Shown here: in pieces, positions 9,906-20,146 of the stretch
Numbering within the stretch: position 1 is the stretch's first letter
Layout: every line of letters starts with the position of its first letter
Source: Lacimicrobium sp. SS2-24
GTDB lineage: Bacteria > Pseudomonadota > Gammaproteobacteria > Enterobacterales > Alteromonadaceae
Length of the DNA stretch: 64,000 bases
Reading direction: 5' to 3'
Assembly (NCBI RefSeq): GCF_002201535.1
Contig: NZ_NIWW01000011.1
Span: forward strand, 34,708 to 98,707
Program-made: the position numbers and the translations under genes
The notes under the pieces: generated by a model
The model's input: the letters and a program-made list of their open reading frames with translations, nothing else
The model's database searches: none
Told to the model about the DNA's origin: nothing

Positions 9906-11231
9906 TTACTCGACCTTGCTGTTGATTTCACCATCGACAAAACGGGTAGTGAGCTTATCCCCCGATTGCAGATCTGCTGCCCGTTTGACCACTTCACCCT
10001 GTTTCAGACTGATGCTGTAGCCCCGGCTCAGGGTGGCCAGCGGACTGACGGTATTGAGTAAATGGCTGGAGTTGGCCAGTCCTTGCTGTTTGTCCTGCAG
10101 CAATTTGTGCATCTGGCGATGAAGGCCCTGAGACTGATAGGCCAGCTGTTGACGCATCTGCTGCAGTTTGTGCTGCGGTGAGTGCTGTTGCAGCCTCGCC
10201 TGCAAATGGTTTATCTGTTGAAGAGACCGATTAAACTGGCCTGACATCAAATGATGGAGATCGCTGTACAATCTGTCCAGGTATTGGCTTTGTTGGGCCA
10301 GTCTGGCTTTGGGGTGAGTGCGCTGCAGTTGTTCGACAGCCAGTTGCTGGCGACCTTGCAGTTGCTGTAATTGACTGGCCATGGCGCGGTGCAGGCGCCT
10401 TTGGGTGTTGAGCAGACGCTTCTGAAGTTCCAGTCTGTCCTCGCTCACCATTTCCGCCGCTGCAGAGGGCGTCGGAGCGCGCAGATCGGCCACAAAATCA
10501 GCAATACTGATATCCACTTCATGGCCTACCGCACTGATGATGGGAATACCGGAGGCAAAGATAGCCCGCGCCAGGCGCTCATCATTAAAACACCATAAGT
10601 CTTCCAGTGAACCGCCGCCACGACCAACAATCAGCACGTCCACTTCGTTACGCTGATTGGCAACATGCAATGCCTGTATCAGTTGCAAGGCGGCGCTCTC
10701 TCCCTGTACCTGAGACGGATAAATGATCACGTCGATAGCCGGGTTACGCCGCTTTAACACGGTGAGAATGTCATGCAGTGCTGCACCGGTGGCCGATGTA
10801 ATAATGCCCACTTTGAGTATGGGATGAGGCAGGGGCTGTTTGTGTTGCTGGGCGAACAATCCCTCAGCCGCCAACCGCTGTTTAAGCTGTTCGAATTGCT
10901 GTTTGAGCAGCCCCTCTCCCTCAGGCTCCATGTGCTCTGCAATCAGCTGATAATCACCGCGCGGCTCATACAGGCTAAGGGTGGCTCTGACTAGCACCCG
11001 GTCACCTTCTTTCGGACGCAGCGATACGTTGCGGTTGGCGTTGCGGAACATGGCGGTGCGCACCTGTGCTCTGTCATCCTTGAGACTGAAGTACCAGTGG
11101 CCGGAGCTGGCGGCAACAAAATTGGAAATCTCAGCCCTGACCCATACCTGACCGATTTCACTTTCAAGCACCATGCGTGCCTGACGATTAAGGCGACTCA
11201 CGGTGTAAATGGTGTCTACAGGATTTGGCAT
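9906..11231 (-). CDS. xseA: exodeoxyribonuclease VII large subunit
   Basis: Catalytic and binding subunit of ExoVII, which degrades single-stranded DNA into oligonucleotides. An N-terminal OB fold (residues about 10-100, QVWVRAEISNF) precedes the catalytic core with VGIITSATGAA, LIVGRGGGSLEDLW and SAVGHEVD. A long Gln-rich coiled-coil region follows, as usual. 441 aa against 456 in E. coli. The small subunit xseB is not in this window, as is common. Confidence 0.96.
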   Translation of the reverse strand: MPNPVDTIYTVSRLNRQARMVLESEIGQVWVRAEISNFVAASSGHWYFSLKDDRAQVRTAMFRNANRNVSLRPKEGDRVLVRATLSLYEPRGDYQLIAEHMEPEGEGLLKQQFEQLKQRLAAEGLFAQQHKQPLPHPILKVGIITSATGAALHDILTVLKRRNPAIDVIIYPSQVQGESAALQLIQALHVANQRNEVDVLIVGRGGGSLEDLWCFNDERLARAIFASGIPIISAVGHEVDISIADFVADLRAPTPSAAAEMVSEDRLELQKRLLNTQRRLHRAMASQLQQLQGRQQLAVEQLQRTHPKARLAQQSQYLDRLYSDLHHLMSGQFNRSLQQINHLQARLQQHSPQHKLQQMRQQLAYQSQGLHRQMHKLLQDKQQGLANSSHLLNTVSPLATLSRGYSISLKQGEVVKRAADLQSGDKLTTRFVDGEINSKVE

Positions 11232-11431
11232 ATTCAGGGAGTGTGGGTTGTGAGTATAGAGGGCTCAGAGCATATCGCCTGATACAGACAAAGCCAAGTC
11301 CGAGGCTGAAATAGCTGTTTACATTTTGTTGTGCAGTATTTCTATATGCCTATTGGAAATAGCGATATAACACGGATAGACTGACCCGCGGTGTAACCTC
11401 AGCGCTGTGCTGACACGGAGAAAAACAAACA

Positions 11432-12766
11432 ATGAAAAGTATCAATGCGCTGTTACTGGCGCTGGCGTTAGCAAGCCCTTTTGCGCTTGCAACCCAGGCT
11501 AAGGACATACAGCAATTTACCCTGGATAATGGCATGCACATTCTGGTGCTGGAGGATGACTCTATTCCCAATGCCAATATGTACCTGTTCTGGAAAGTGG
11601 GCTCACGCAATGAGTACCCTGGCATCACCGGATTGTCCCATTTCTTTGAACATATGATGTTTAACGGCTCAGAAAAGTATGGTCCGAAAATGTTCGACCG
11701 CACCATGGAAGCCGCAGGTGGGGCTAACAACGCCTACACCACGGAAAACCTGACCGTGTATACCAACTGGTTCCCGAGTGATGCGATGGAGTTGATCTTT
11801 GATCTCGAAGCCGATCGCATTGCCAATCTGGATATTGATGCCGAGGTGGTCGAAAGTGAGCGTGGTGTGGTGGCCTCAGAGCGCAGCACCGGCCTGGAAA
11901 ATTCCAATTTTCGCACCCTTCATGAAGAGGTTAAGGGCGTTGCGTTTCGGGCGCATCCCTACAGCTGGCCGGTGATTGGTCATGATTCTGATATTGCCAA
12001 CTGGACCCTTGAAGATCTTCGTCAGTATCACAAGACTTATTATGCCCCCAACAACGCCGTGGTGGTGATCGCCGGCGCAGTCGAATTCGATCAGGTGAAG
12101 AAACTGGCCGAGCAGTATTTCGGTCCGATTCCGGCACAACCCGCACCCCGTGAAGTGCATACGGTGGAGCCAAAGCAAGTGGGTGAGCGGCGCACATATG
12201 TGCACAAATCGTCCGTCACCAGCCCGAATTTACTCATGGCCTTCCATGTGCCTGAGACGGGCCATGAGGACTATTACGCTTTGCAGATGCTGGGCGATAT
12301 TCTGGGCCAGGGTAACAGCTCCAGACTGCAACAGTCGCTGGTGTTTGAACAAAAGCTGGCCACAAATGTAATGACCTATATTCCCCAGTCTTTTGACGCC
12401 AATTTATTTTATCTGTATGCCATTGCCACACCAGGTACTTCGCCAGAGGCGCTGGAGCAGGGGCTGGTGGAGCAAATTAACAAGGTGATTGAACAGGGTG
12501 TCACTGAACAAGAGCTGCAAAAGGTCAAGAACAGCCAATTGGTGAATTTCTATCGTGAAATGCAAACCATCAATGGTAAAGCCAACACTATCGGTACCTA
12601 TCAGGTTTATTTCGGTGATTACCAGCAATTGTTTGAACTGCCCGAAGCCCTGGAAAAAGTCACTGCGGCAGATATTCAGCGCGTCGCTAAAACCTACCTG
12701 CGCAAGGCCAACAGCACTGTGGGCATTCTGGACAATAAGGAAGATTCCTATGCACAAGATAATTAA
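11432..12766 (+). CDS. M16 family zinc metalloprotease, catalytic subunit
   Basis: Secreted pitrilysin-type protease of 444 aa with a signal peptide (about 1-23). The inverted zinc motif HFFEH is at residues 70-74, and the third ligand is probably Glu150 in ERGVVASE, at the family's usual spacing. An AGGA-like GACACGGAG site precedes the ATG. It overlaps the next gene by 17 bases. Known homologous pairs form heterodimers in which only this partner carries zinc. Substrates are likely peptides in the periplasm, by inference. Confidence 0.92.
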   Translation: MKSINALLLALALASPFALATQAKDIQQFTLDNGMHILVLEDDSIPNANMYLFWKVGSRNEYPGITGLSHFFEHMMFNGSEKYGPKMFDRTMEAAGGANNAYTTENLTVYTNWFPSDAMELIFDLEADRIANLDIDAEVVESERGVVASERSTGLENSNFRTLHEEVKGVAFRAHPYSWPVIGHDSDIANWTLEDLRQYHKTYYAPNNAVVVIAGAVEFDQVKKLAEQYFGPIPAQPAPREVHTVEPKQVGERRTYVHKSSVTSPNLLMAFHVPETGHEDYYALQMLGDILGQGNSSRLQQSLVFEQKLATNVMTYIPQSFDANLFYLYAIATPGTSPEALEQGLVEQINKVIEQGVTEQELQKVKNSQLVNFYREMQTINGKANTIGTYQVYFGDYQQLFELPEALEKVTAADIQRVAKTYLRKANSTVGILDNKEDSYAQDN

Positions 12767-14132
12767 TCGACTGTGGGTACTGCTGGCGCTTGGCGCATTC
12801 AGCCTTTCCGCAGCAGAATTTACCCTGCCAGCCTACAAAAAAATGGTGTTGGATAATGGCCTGACACTCTATCTGATGGAGCAAAAGGAAGTGCCGCTGA
12901 TAGATGCCATTATTACTGTTAAAGCCGGTGCGGTGCAGGACAATAAGGCTGGTCAGGCTGAGATGACAGCCAATGCATTGTTGCTTGGCAGTGGCGAACT
13001 GGATCGTGCTGCTTTCGAGCGTGAACTGGACTTTATCGGTGCGAATATTAATGCTGGCGGAGGAATGGAAGCCAGTCAGTTGTATGCCTCATTTGCCAGT
13101 AAAGATCAGGACAAAGTGCTGAAGATGCTGGCCGATGCATTGTTACGTCCTGCCTTTAACGAGCAGGAAGTTAAGGCATATCAACAGCGTCACCTGGCCG
13201 CATTGCAACAGGCACAGGAGAGTCCAAAGGCGGTAGTCGGTGACTATTTCAATGCGCTGTTATTTGGTCAGCATCCTTATGCCAGCGTTCAAAACGGCAG
13301 CATAGCGTCGGTGAAAGCTATGCAACTGGCTGACATAAAAGATTTTTATAGCAAATGGTATCAGCCTGATAATGCTGCCATCAGTATCGTGGGTGATTTT
13401 GATACAGCGTCGATGGTGAAAAAAATCAAGGCGCTGTTTGGTCAGTGGCAAGGAAAAGGTGCAGGGTTTGCTTTGCCAGTCGCCGAGGTCAATCCGCAGA
13501 AGGCCAGAGTGCTGTTAGTGGATAAGCCTGATGCCCGCGAGAGTACTTACATCATCGGAGGCCCAGGCATTGCCCGCAGCAATCCTGATTATGTGGCCTT
13601 GCAGGTGATCAACACCATATTGGGAGGACGTTTCACGTCCTGGCTGAATGATGAGTTGCGGGTGAATACGGGCCTAACCTATGGTGCCAGAAGCAGCTTC
13701 AGGCCTTACCAGAAAGGCGGTAGCTTCAGTATCTACACGTTCACCAAGACTGAAACCACCAAGGAAGCGATTGATTTGACGCTCAAGACCTATGACAGAC
13801 TGTGGGAAAAAGGTATTGATCAGGCCACCCTGGATTCTGCAAAGGCTTATGTAAAAGGCCAGTTTCCGCCTAAGTATGAAACCTCTGGTGAGCTGGCTGA
13901 CCTGCTCAGCGGCATGTATATCTATGGGTACGATGAGGCCTTCATCAATGAATTCAGCGACAACGTTAATGCGCTGAATCTCGACAAGGCGGGTGCGCTG
14001 ATTGAGCAGTACTTCCCTCAAGACCATCTGCAGATGGTGGTGATTGGTAATGCTGAAGCACTACGGCCGGTGGTGAGTGAGTACGGTGAACTGATGGAAA
14101 CCCGCATCGATACAGAGCAGATAGATCTGTAA
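12750..14132 (+). CDS. M16 family protein, non-catalytic partner subunit
   Basis: Second M16 protein (460 aa) with its own signal peptide (MHKIINRLWVLLALGAFSLS). The open frame reaches back to 12555, but that extension runs inside the upstream gene and lacks a signal. The ATG at 12750 with AAGGA eight bases upstream is the likely start. The HxxEH zinc motif is absent: the equivalent helix reads GQAEMTANALLLGS. That is the signature of the regulatory half of M16B heterodimers, which contributes a substrate-binding surface containing Arg/Tyr. Translational coupling to the catalytic subunit is implied by the overlap. Confidence 0.9.
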   Translation: MHKIINRLWVLLALGAFSLSAAEFTLPAYKKMVLDNGLTLYLMEQKEVPLIDAIITVKAGAVQDNKAGQAEMTANALLLGSGELDRAAFERELDFIGANINAGGGMEASQLYASFASKDQDKVLKMLADALLRPAFNEQEVKAYQQRHLAALQQAQESPKAVVGDYFNALLFGQHPYASVQNGSIASVKAMQLADIKDFYSKWYQPDNAAISIVGDFDTASMVKKIKALFGQWQGKGAGFALPVAEVNPQKARVLLVDKPDARESTYIIGGPGIARSNPDYVALQVINTILGGRFTSWLNDELRVNTGLTYGARSSFRPYQKGGSFSIYTFTKTETTKEAIDLTLKTYDRLWEKGIDQATLDSAKAYVKGQFPPKYETSGELADLLSGMYIYGYDEAFINEFSDNVNALNLDKAGALIEQYFPQDHLQMVVIGNAEALRPVVSEYGELMETRIDTEQIDL

Positions 14133-14141
14133 AAAATAAAA

Positions 14142-14220
14142 AGGTCGCTGGATGCCCGATAACAACATTCGGGCATGACCGTCTGTCATTCCCGCGTGTT
14201 TTTGGCGGGAATCCAGTGCC
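14142..14220. repeat. isolated copy of the two-palindrome dispersed repeat
   Basis: Contains module B (GGATGCCCGA, 9-base loop, TCGGGCATGACC) followed by module A (TCATTCCCGCG ... GGCGGGAATCCAGTGCC). These are the same modules as in the arrays at 39.6 and 49.0 kb. It lies between the converging M16 and SDR genes and could act as a bidirectional terminator. Confidence 0.85.
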
Positions 14221-14255
14221 CTTCCCTCTAACCCGGTGGTTATATTTAATGTTGC

Positions 14256-14930
14256 TTAATACGCCGGCATCAGAAACACTTCGCGAACACAGTTTCTTGG
14301 GTTGGCGTTAATGGCATAGAGTACGGCGTCGGCCACATCCTGTGGATCAAGCTTATCGGGTTTGGGCTCGTCAAAAAACGGCGTGTTAACCATGCCCGGA
14401 GCAATGGTCGTCAGGCGCCCCTGCCACTCTTTCATTTCTTCGGCCAGATTACTGGCAAATCCGTGTACAAACCATTTAGTCGCGCCGTATACCGAGCCCT
14501 TGAGGGTAATACGTCCGGCTGCTGAGCCGGTCATAATAAAATGACCTGTGGTTTTTCGCAGGTGGGGCAGCGTCAGTTTGGCGGTGTAGAGCAGGGCATT
14601 AATGTTCAGTTGGATCATCTTATCCCATTCTGTCGGATCCCCTGCTTCTGTGCCGGGTGTTGAAGCGCCTGTACCGGCATTGGCAAAGGCCACGTCCAGT
14701 CGCCCAAACTTCTCTATGCCCTGATTAATCACTTTCTTCAGGGCCGTGTAGTCAGTCACATCAGCCGCTATGGCAAGCATGTTGTCCTCACCGCACTCTG
14801 CGACCAGTTCATCCAGCAGGGCCTGGCGACGCGCGGTAACAATGAGCTTATGACCGGCTTTGGCCGCCTGCAGGGCTGTGGCTTTGCCGATGCCGCTGGA
14901 AGCACCGGTTATCAGTATGACTTTGGACAT
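14256..14930 (-). CDS. short-chain dehydrogenase/reductase (YdfG-like)
   Basis: Classical SDR of 224 aa. The NAD(P) site is TGASSGIGKATA at the N-terminus, NAG is in AFANAGTG, and the catalytic Ser and YxxxK are in GSAAGRIT and YGATK. The start at 14930 is chosen because it gives MSKVILITGASSG and has an AGGAGG site at 14937-14941. An upstream ATG at 14999 would add 23 residues unrelated to the fold. Most similar in layout to NADP-dependent 3-hydroxy acid/serine dehydrogenases. Exact substrate unknown. Confidence 0.88.
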   Translation of the reverse strand: MSKVILITGASSGIGKATALQAAKAGHKLIVTARRQALLDELVAECGEDNMLAIAADVTDYTALKKVINQGIEKFGRLDVAFANAGTGASTPGTEAGDPTEWDKMIQLNINALLYTAKLTLPHLRKTTGHFIMTGSAAGRITLKGSVYGATKWFVHGFASNLAEEMKEWQGRLTTIAPGMVNTPFFDEPKPDKLDPQDVADAVLYAINANPRNCVREVFLMPAY

Positions 14931-15286
14931 AAATTGCCTCCTGTGTTGCGGGTTAATCTTACCTAAAAAATAAGCCTGACCGAGCATGTCATAAATCATG
15001 TGATGAATAAAACTGTGATCCTTGCGCCAGATATCAGGCTCAAAGGGGTAACGTAAATGTCAAAAAATGGATCGCACGCCTTTGGTACCTTGCGGCGGGC
15101 TGATGGCACTGCTCATCCCGCAAGGCACATCTGCACTGTGGTGTGAGCAATGCTCATCTGAGCCGGGTAATCCACCGCTATTGCCATGGCGAGGTTGTAG
15201 TGCTAACAATGACAATAGCGCAGATTGCTACAGGTATTTATTAATAAGGCTGCTGCGCCCGGGCAACCCGATACCAGGAGAGTGAT
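14931..15286. other. intergenic region upstream of SDR and DUF962 genes
   Basis: About 356 bases between divergently transcribed genes. Short ORFs here (for example 15067-15285) lack a ribosome binding site and recognisable protein character. It presumably holds promoters for both flanking genes, but none is strong enough to call. An AGGAG at 15278-15282 is the ribosome binding site of the next gene. Confidence 0.45.
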
Positions 15287-15607
15287 ATGAGCGAAGCATT
15301 ACAACATAAGAGGTTCGAGAGCTTCAGGGCCTTTTACCCCTATTATCTGCAAGAACATAAGAATCGCACCTGTCGGCGCTTGCATGTGGTGGGCAGCTTG
15401 CTGGTACTGGCGACACTGGCTACTTCGCTACTGACCGCCAACTATGCCCTGTTATGGTTATTGCCCGTATTGGGCTATGGCTTTGCCTGGGTGGGTCACT
15501 TTTTCTTTGAAAAAAACAAGCCGGCTACCTTTAAGTACCCATTCTATAGCCTGATGGGGGACTGGGTGATGCTCAAAGACGTGCTGACCGGCAAGCTGCG
15601 CTGGTAG
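15287..15607 (+). CDS. DUF962 / Mpo1-like membrane protein
   Basis: Small 106-aa protein of the DUF962 (YGL010w/Mpo1-like) family. Two hydrophobic segments lie at about residues 37-54 and 56-72, flanked by the family's conserved pieces: FYPYYLQEHKN at the start, RRLHVVGS, and WVGHFFFEKNKPAT after the second helix. Conserved histidines in these pieces correspond to the Fe(II) ligands proposed for the yeast dioxygenase Mpo1. Catalysis in bacteria is inference. A good AGGAGAG site precedes the ATG. It appears monocistronic. Confidence 0.87.
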   Translation: MSEALQHKRFESFRAFYPYYLQEHKNRTCRRLHVVGSLLVLATLATSLLTANYALLWLLPVLGYGFAWVGHFFFEKNKPATFKYPFYSLMGDWVMLKDVLTGKLRW

Positions 15608-15962
15608 TTAGTTGTAACGAGCCTTCGATGCACCGCTCAATCTTTATATTGGATTAGGATTAGCATTTTAATTATAAAAAATAACGTATCTGTTTTAGCG
15701 TTACATTAACGCGCTTATGGTCAGTTGTCGCTAGGCCATGATTTATCCCTTAATAAATTAATTCCTTTGTTTTTTTACTACTTAGGCACAGGCACGTCTT
15801 TTGTAACCTCACCGCGATGACTATTCTGACAAGTTTTTTTGAAAAAATGGTTATGGAACGAAATAACCAAGCCTCTCTGGTAAGACCTCAGACCTTTTGT
15901 GCTGTTGCGTGGGCTGCTCTGTCACTCTAAGATGCGCGCCGCCATAGCAACAGAGGTAAACA
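15608..15962. other. AT-rich intergenic region, no gene seen
   Basis: A 355-base AT-rich stretch. Runs of A/T at 15675-15690 and 15770-15780 are consistent with promoter or nucleoid-protein binding DNA. No ORF with a ribosome binding site and no convincing terminator was found. The end (CAACAGAGGTAAACA) is the ribosome binding site of the next gene. Confidence 0.4.
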
Positions 15963-16769
15963 ATGAAAACATTCGGTTCAATATTAGCGTTCTTGTGGAT
16001 GGGGGCATCGCTGTTTTTTTTCGTCGCGGCCCACGCCCATGAGCAGCGGGTTTACCGGATAGGCATTGAAGACCTTGACTACTACCCTCTTTTTTCCAGT
16101 GAGCACGGCCACAGTGCTGAGGACTTCGGGTTACTGCGCCAGATACTCGAGCGTTTCGCGCGCCGGCAGGGCATTGAGTTTGATTATGTGTCCTTGCCCA
16201 TTACCCGTTTCAATCACTGGTACCGTGAGAAGCATATTGATTTTCGCCTGCCTGACAATCCGCTGTGGAACGGCAGCGATGAACTTGATTTACACTACAG
16301 TGACGCACTGTTTGAATTTTTTCCTACCACCGTGGTGCTCAAATCCCACGAGAATCTGCCGTTTGAACAGTTTCAGCGCCTCGGTATTTTGTATGGCTTT
16401 ACCCCCAGTACCCATTGGCAACAGCGTATTGAAAGCGGCGATGTGACACTGGTACGGGATCGTTCCATCCGGGTGCTGGTCAGGCTCTTATATATGGGAG
16501 CCATCGATGGTCTGGATTTGCACCAAACTGCGGTGGCGCATTATGCGTCGGAGCTTGGCTTTGATCCCTCTCAACTGGTTGTCGCTGCCAAGGCAGTACC
16601 GGAATCTGCTGTGGCTTATCAGATGTCTACTCTGCACCATGAACCCTTGCTGGCATCACTCAATGATTATCTGGTGCAGGAAGTGGAAGAGATAAACCAG
16701 CTCAAACGCCTGTATGGGTTGGATCCGAATGGATTTTCTTCTTGCAGAGGCGGCGTCTGCTCCTTCTGA
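15963..16769 (+). CDS. periplasmic solute-binding-like protein (SBP family 3 fold, likely orphan)
   Basis: 268-aa secreted protein with a signal peptide (about 1-25, cut near AHAHE). The mature region starts VYRIGIEDLDYYPLF and resembles the two-lobed amino-acid-binding fold (SBP_bac_3) in layout. No ABC permease or ATPase is adjacent, so it may be a sensor-type or orphan binding protein. The C-terminus ends with a Cys pair (SSCRGGVCSF), possibly a disulfide. Family assignment comes from overall pattern, not a diagnostic motif. Confidence 0.6.
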   Translation: MKTFGSILAFLWMGASLFFFVAAHAHEQRVYRIGIEDLDYYPLFSSEHGHSAEDFGLLRQILERFARRQGIEFDYVSLPITRFNHWYREKHIDFRLPDNPLWNGSDELDLHYSDALFEFFPTTVVLKSHENLPFEQFQRLGILYGFTPSTHWQQRIESGDVTLVRDRSIRVLVRLLYMGAIDGLDLHQTAVAHYASELGFDPSQLVVAAKAVPESAVAYQMSTLHHEPLLASLNDYLVQEVEEINQLKRLYGLDPNGFSSCRGGVCSF

Positions 16770-16856
16770 AACATTTTGTATGTCTGCTTCTGTTAAAACA
16801 TCAGCCTGTCTGGTAGATATGCTCTTGAAAATGTTATTTGTGCCCAAAGGTCTTAG

Positions 16857-16888
16857 TTAAGACGTTAAGAGATACGCAGTCGTCTTAA
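16857..16888. other. inverted repeat upstream of the OB-fold-like gene
   Basis: An 8-bp perfect inverted repeat (TTAAGACG at 16857-16864, CGTCTTAA at 16881-16888) about 70 bases before the next ATG. It could be an operator or a 5' UTR hairpin. There is no T run, so it is not a terminator. Confidence 0.35.
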
Positions 16889-16957
16889 TATTTTCTCTCG
16901 CAGGTCATGCGCCTGCGCATCAAACCGCGTGCAAACTCATTGACTAAAGGAGGAAGT

Positions 16958-17608
16958 ATGAGATTTTCCAAATCTTTACTCTCTATTGCCCTTGCGTCAG
17001 CAGTAGTTGCACCGGCAATGGCAGATAACCCCTATGTTCGCCCTGACGGAAGCTGGATTAGCCTTAATGGCACGGTGGTGGAGTCCGATGCTGACAGCTT
17101 TGTACTGGATTACGGTGAAGGCTATGTCACGGTCGAAATGGATGACTGGGACTGGTACGGCGATGCCTACCCGATTCTTGATGGCGACCAGGTTAAGGTA
17201 AATGGCCGGGTGGATGATGATCTATACGAGACCACCTCTATCGAGGCGGGGAGCGTTTACGTAAAAGATCTGAACACCTACTTTTATGCCAATGATGCCG
17301 ATGAGGAAAGCCTCATGGCACCCGCTGTTACCACGGTCTACATCGACAACGATCTGAGACTGAGTGGTACGGTGACCCAGGTTAATGGCCGCGAATTTAC
17401 CATTGATACTGGCAACAGAAAGATCAAAGTGGATACCTCGCAGATGCTGTACAACCCGATGGATGACAAGGGGTATCAGCAAATTGATAAAGGCGAGTTC
17501 GTCTCGGTGACCGGTGATTTTAATATCGGTATTTTTGAAGAGAATGAAATACTGGCCGAGACCATCACCACACTTCATCGGGACAAAACCAAAAAAACCG
17601 GTTCTTAA
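16958..17608 (+). CDS. secreted acidic protein with two OB-fold-like repeats (function unknown)
   Basis: 216-aa exported protein. The start at 16958 has a perfect AGGAGG at 16948-16953 and gives a standard signal peptide ending in AMA. The mature protein is duplicated. Segment one (about 33-105) has SLNGTVVESDADSF ... GDQVKVNGRVDDD. Segment two (about 133-205) has LSGTVTQVNGREF ... GEFVSVTGDFN. This strand pattern recalls the small OB-fold of DUF5666 or BOF-type periplasmic proteins. The protein is strongly acidic with Trp/Asp patches (DDWDWYGD). No enzymatic motif seen; metal or cation binding is speculation. Confidence 0.6.
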   Translation: MRFSKSLLSIALASAVVAPAMADNPYVRPDGSWISLNGTVVESDADSFVLDYGEGYVTVEMDDWDWYGDAYPILDGDQVKVNGRVDDDLYETTSIEAGSVYVKDLNTYFYANDADEESLMAPAVTTVYIDNDLRLSGTVTQVNGREFTIDTGNRKIKVDTSQMLYNPMDDKGYQQIDKGEFVSVTGDFNIGIFEENEILAETITTLHRDKTKKTGS

Positions 17609-17623
17609 CCCCAGAAACGCTAG

Positions 17624-17651
17624 AAAAGGCCAGCCAATGCTGGCCTTTTTT
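17624..17651. terminator. bidirectional Rho-independent terminator
   Basis: An 11-bp perfect stem (AAAAGGCCAGC / GCTGGCCTTTT, loop CAAT) with T runs on both strands. It lies between the converging OB-fold-like gene and copA and can end both transcripts. Confidence 0.9.
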
Positions 17652-17654
17652 ATG

Positions 17655-20111
17655 TCAGTTCATCGGAACATGGCGCAGTCTGAGTGCATTAGAGAGCACA
17701 AACAGACTGGAAAGGGCCATTGCGCCCGCCGCCAGCATGGGTGAGAGCAGGATCCCAAAATGAGGATACAGTATGCCGGCCGCAACCGGTATCAGTAACG
17801 CGTTATAAGCAAAGGCCCAGAACAGGTTCTGGCGAATATTTGTCAATGTGGCGCCGCTGATCTTAAGCGCATTGACCACACCACCAATATCGGCCCGCAT
17901 CAGCACCACATCGGCAGATTCAATGGCGATATCGGTGCCGGTACCAATGGCAATGCCGGTATCCGCTTCTGCCAGTGCCGGCGCATCGTTAATGCCATCG
18001 CCAACGAACGTCACCTGTCCATACTTTGCTTTAAGGTTTTTAATACTTTCCACTTTTCCCTCAGGCATCACTTCAGCCATGCACTGATCAATACCAAGCT
18101 TTGCGGCAATCGCCTCGCCGGTGCGACGGTTATCCCCGGTAATCATTGCCGTAGCAAAACCAGCCTGATGCAATGCCTCAATGGCTTCTTTTGCGCCTTC
18201 ACGCAAGGTGTCGGCCACGGCAATGAGCGCGACAATTTCGCCATCTACCGCCATGTATAGTGGGGTTTTGCCCTCATCGGCCATTTTTGCGGCGCTATCC
18301 TGATATTCGCTTAAGTTGGCGCTTTCTTTTAGATAGCGATCGGCACCGAGCTGAATGTGTTGATTATCAATTCGGGCTTCAATGCCTAATCCTGAATGGG
18401 TCTGAACATCACTGACCTGGGGTAAGTTCAGGCTACGTTGTCTGGCTGCCCGCACAATGGCCTGGGCGATGGGGTGTTCAGAATTATCCTCAATCGCCGC
18501 CGCCATGGCCAGCAGCCTGTCTTCATCCTGTTGGTCCTTCACATGGAAATCTGTCAATTCTGGCTGGCCGCGGGTCAGGGTGCCGGTTTTATCAAAGGCA
18601 ATGACTCTGGCGTCCTGCAAGATTTGCAGTGCTTCGCCCTTGCGAAACAAGATACCGTTTTCTGCTGCCTTTCCGGTGCCCACCATAATAGACACCGGTG
18701 TGGCTAATCCCATGGCGCATGGGCAGGCAATGATGAGTACCGCCACGGCATTCACCAGTGCAAAGGTGAGTGAGGGCTCAGGCCCGAACCAGAACCAGAT
18801 GAGCAGTGTGATAAGCGCCAGCGTCATAACCACAGGTACGAACACGGCCGTCACTTTGTCCACCAGAGCCTGTACGGGCAGTCGTGTGGCCTGCGCCTGT
18901 TCCACCATACGAATGATATTGGCCAGAACACTGTCTTCGCCAACATTCTCGGCTTCGATCACCAGAGAGCCTTTCTGATTCACCGTACCGCCCACTACCT
19001 TATCGCCCGGGTGTTTCTCAACCGGTATAGGCTCGCCGGTGAGCATGGACTCGTCCACCCAGGTGTCTCCGGAGACTACCGTGCCATCCACGGCGATGCG
19101 TTCTCCTGGCCTGACGATAATGAGATCGCCTTTAACAATCTCCTCCAGCGGCACATCTTCGCTTTGATCATCGCGTTTTACCCGGGCGGTTTTTGCCTGC
19201 ATATTGACCAGGCGACTGATGGCATCTCCGGTACGGCCCTTTGACCGCGCTTCGAGAAAACGCCCGAGTAAGATCAATGTGACGATGACCGCAGCGGATT
19301 CAAAGTAAACGTTGTGCGTACCCTCGGGCAGGATGGAGGGCAGAAACAAGGTGACAGTGGAATACAGCCAGGCCGCACTGGTACCCAGTGCAACCAGCGA
19401 ATTCATATCTGGCGCCCCTTTGAACAGGGCGGGAAAGCCAATCCGAAAGAACTGTCTGCCGGGTCCGGCAAGTACTGAGGTGGTCAGCACAAACTGTACT
19501 GCCCAGCTGGTGCGCTGCCCAATGGCATCCATTAACCAATGATGGAACGGCGCAACCAGGTGGCCCCCCATTTCCATAACAAATACCGGCAGGGTTAACA
19601 GGGCGGCCAGCCAGAAGGCCTTTTTCAGACGTTGCTGTTCCTGCGCCTTGTGATTGCTCTGTTCATCTGCATTGTTCTGCTCAGTGCGGGCATCATATCC
19701 GGCCTCACGAATGATTGAGATCAGTTGCTGCGTATTAACCATGCCTTCCAGCACGTCGACTCTGGCTTTTTCGGAGGCCAGGTTGACATGGGCCCTGAGC
19801 ACACCGGGTTGCTGTTGCAACGCCTTTTCAATTTTGGCCACACAGGAAGCGCAGTTCATACCCGATAGCGCCAGGGTAATCTGTTGTGTGCGAGCCGGGT
19901 AACCCGCTTTTTTGAGGGATTCAGTGACATCACTCAGTTTAGCCTGCTGGGAAAGCAGGAGTTCTGCACCCTCGGTAGCCAGATTCACACTGGCTTCACT
20001 GACGCCCGGGGTGTCGTTTAAGGCTTTCTCAGCCCGTTTGACACAGGATGCACAGCTAAGCCCGGTTAGCTTTAAGTGCAACTTATTTTGCTTTGTAGCG
20101 CCTTTGTCCAT
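17655..20111 (-). CDS. copA: Cu(I)-exporting P1B-type ATPase CopA
   Basis: Inner-membrane copper efflux pump of 818 aa. Two N-terminal heavy-metal-associated domains carry CxxC at residues 20/23 (LSCASC) and 87/90 (MNCASC). The transport site CPC is in [13 protein letters not shown], the phosphorylation site in [12 protein letters not shown], followed by the HP motif (SEHPIA) and [10 protein letters not shown]. Eight membrane segments are expected. It is transcribed from the CueR-type promoter just upstream. E. coli CopA has 834 aa with the same domain order. No anomalies. Confidence 0.97.
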   Translation of the reverse strand: MDKGATKQNKLHLKLTGLSCASCVKRAEKALNDTPGVSEASVNLATEGAELLLSQQAKLSDVTESLKKAGYPARTQQITLALSGMNCASCVAKIEKALQQQPGVLRAHVNLASEKARVDVLEGMVNTQQLISIIREAGYDARTEQNNADEQSNHKAQEQQRLKKAFWLAALLTLPVFVMEMGGHLVAPFHHWLMDAIGQRTSWAVQFVLTTSVLAGPGRQFFRIGFPALFKGAPDMNSLVALGTSAAWLYSTVTLFLPSILPEGTHNVYFESAAVIVTLILLGRFLEARSKGRTGDAISRLVNMQAKTARVKRDDQSEDVPLEEIVKGDLIIVRPGERIAVDGTVVSGDTWVDESMLTGEPIPVEKHPGDKVVGGTVNQKGSLVIEAENVGEDSVLANIIRMVEQAQATRLPVQALVDKVTAVFVPVVMTLALITLLIWFWFGPEPSLTFALVNAVAVLIIACPCAMGLATPVSIMVGTGKAAENGILFRKGEALQILQDARVIAFDKTGTLTRGQPELTDFHVKDQQDEDRLLAMAAAIEDNSEHPIAQAIVRAARQRSLNLPQVSDVQTHSGLGIEARIDNQHIQLGADRYLKESANLSEYQDSAAKMADEGKTPLYMAVDGEIVALIAVADTLREGAKEAIEALHQAGFATAMITGDNRRTGEAIAAKLGIDQCMAEVMPEGKVESIKNLKAKYGQVTFVGDGINDAPALAEADTGIAIGTGTDIAIESADVVLMRADIGGVVNALKISGATLTNIRQNLFWAFAYNALLIPVAAGILYPHFGILLSPMLAAGAMALSSLFVLSNALRLRHVPMN

Positions 20112-20146
20112 GCGGTTTGGCTCGTCGTTATGATTGCGATGTCATC

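Noticed and set aside
12555..12749. N-terminal extension of the second M16 protein
   Set aside because: It lies entirely inside the catalytic-subunit gene in another frame. The signal peptide and ribosome site are at 12750.
15067..15285. 72-codon ORF ending just before the DUF962 gene
   Set aside because: No ribosome binding site and no recognisable protein character; probably chance.
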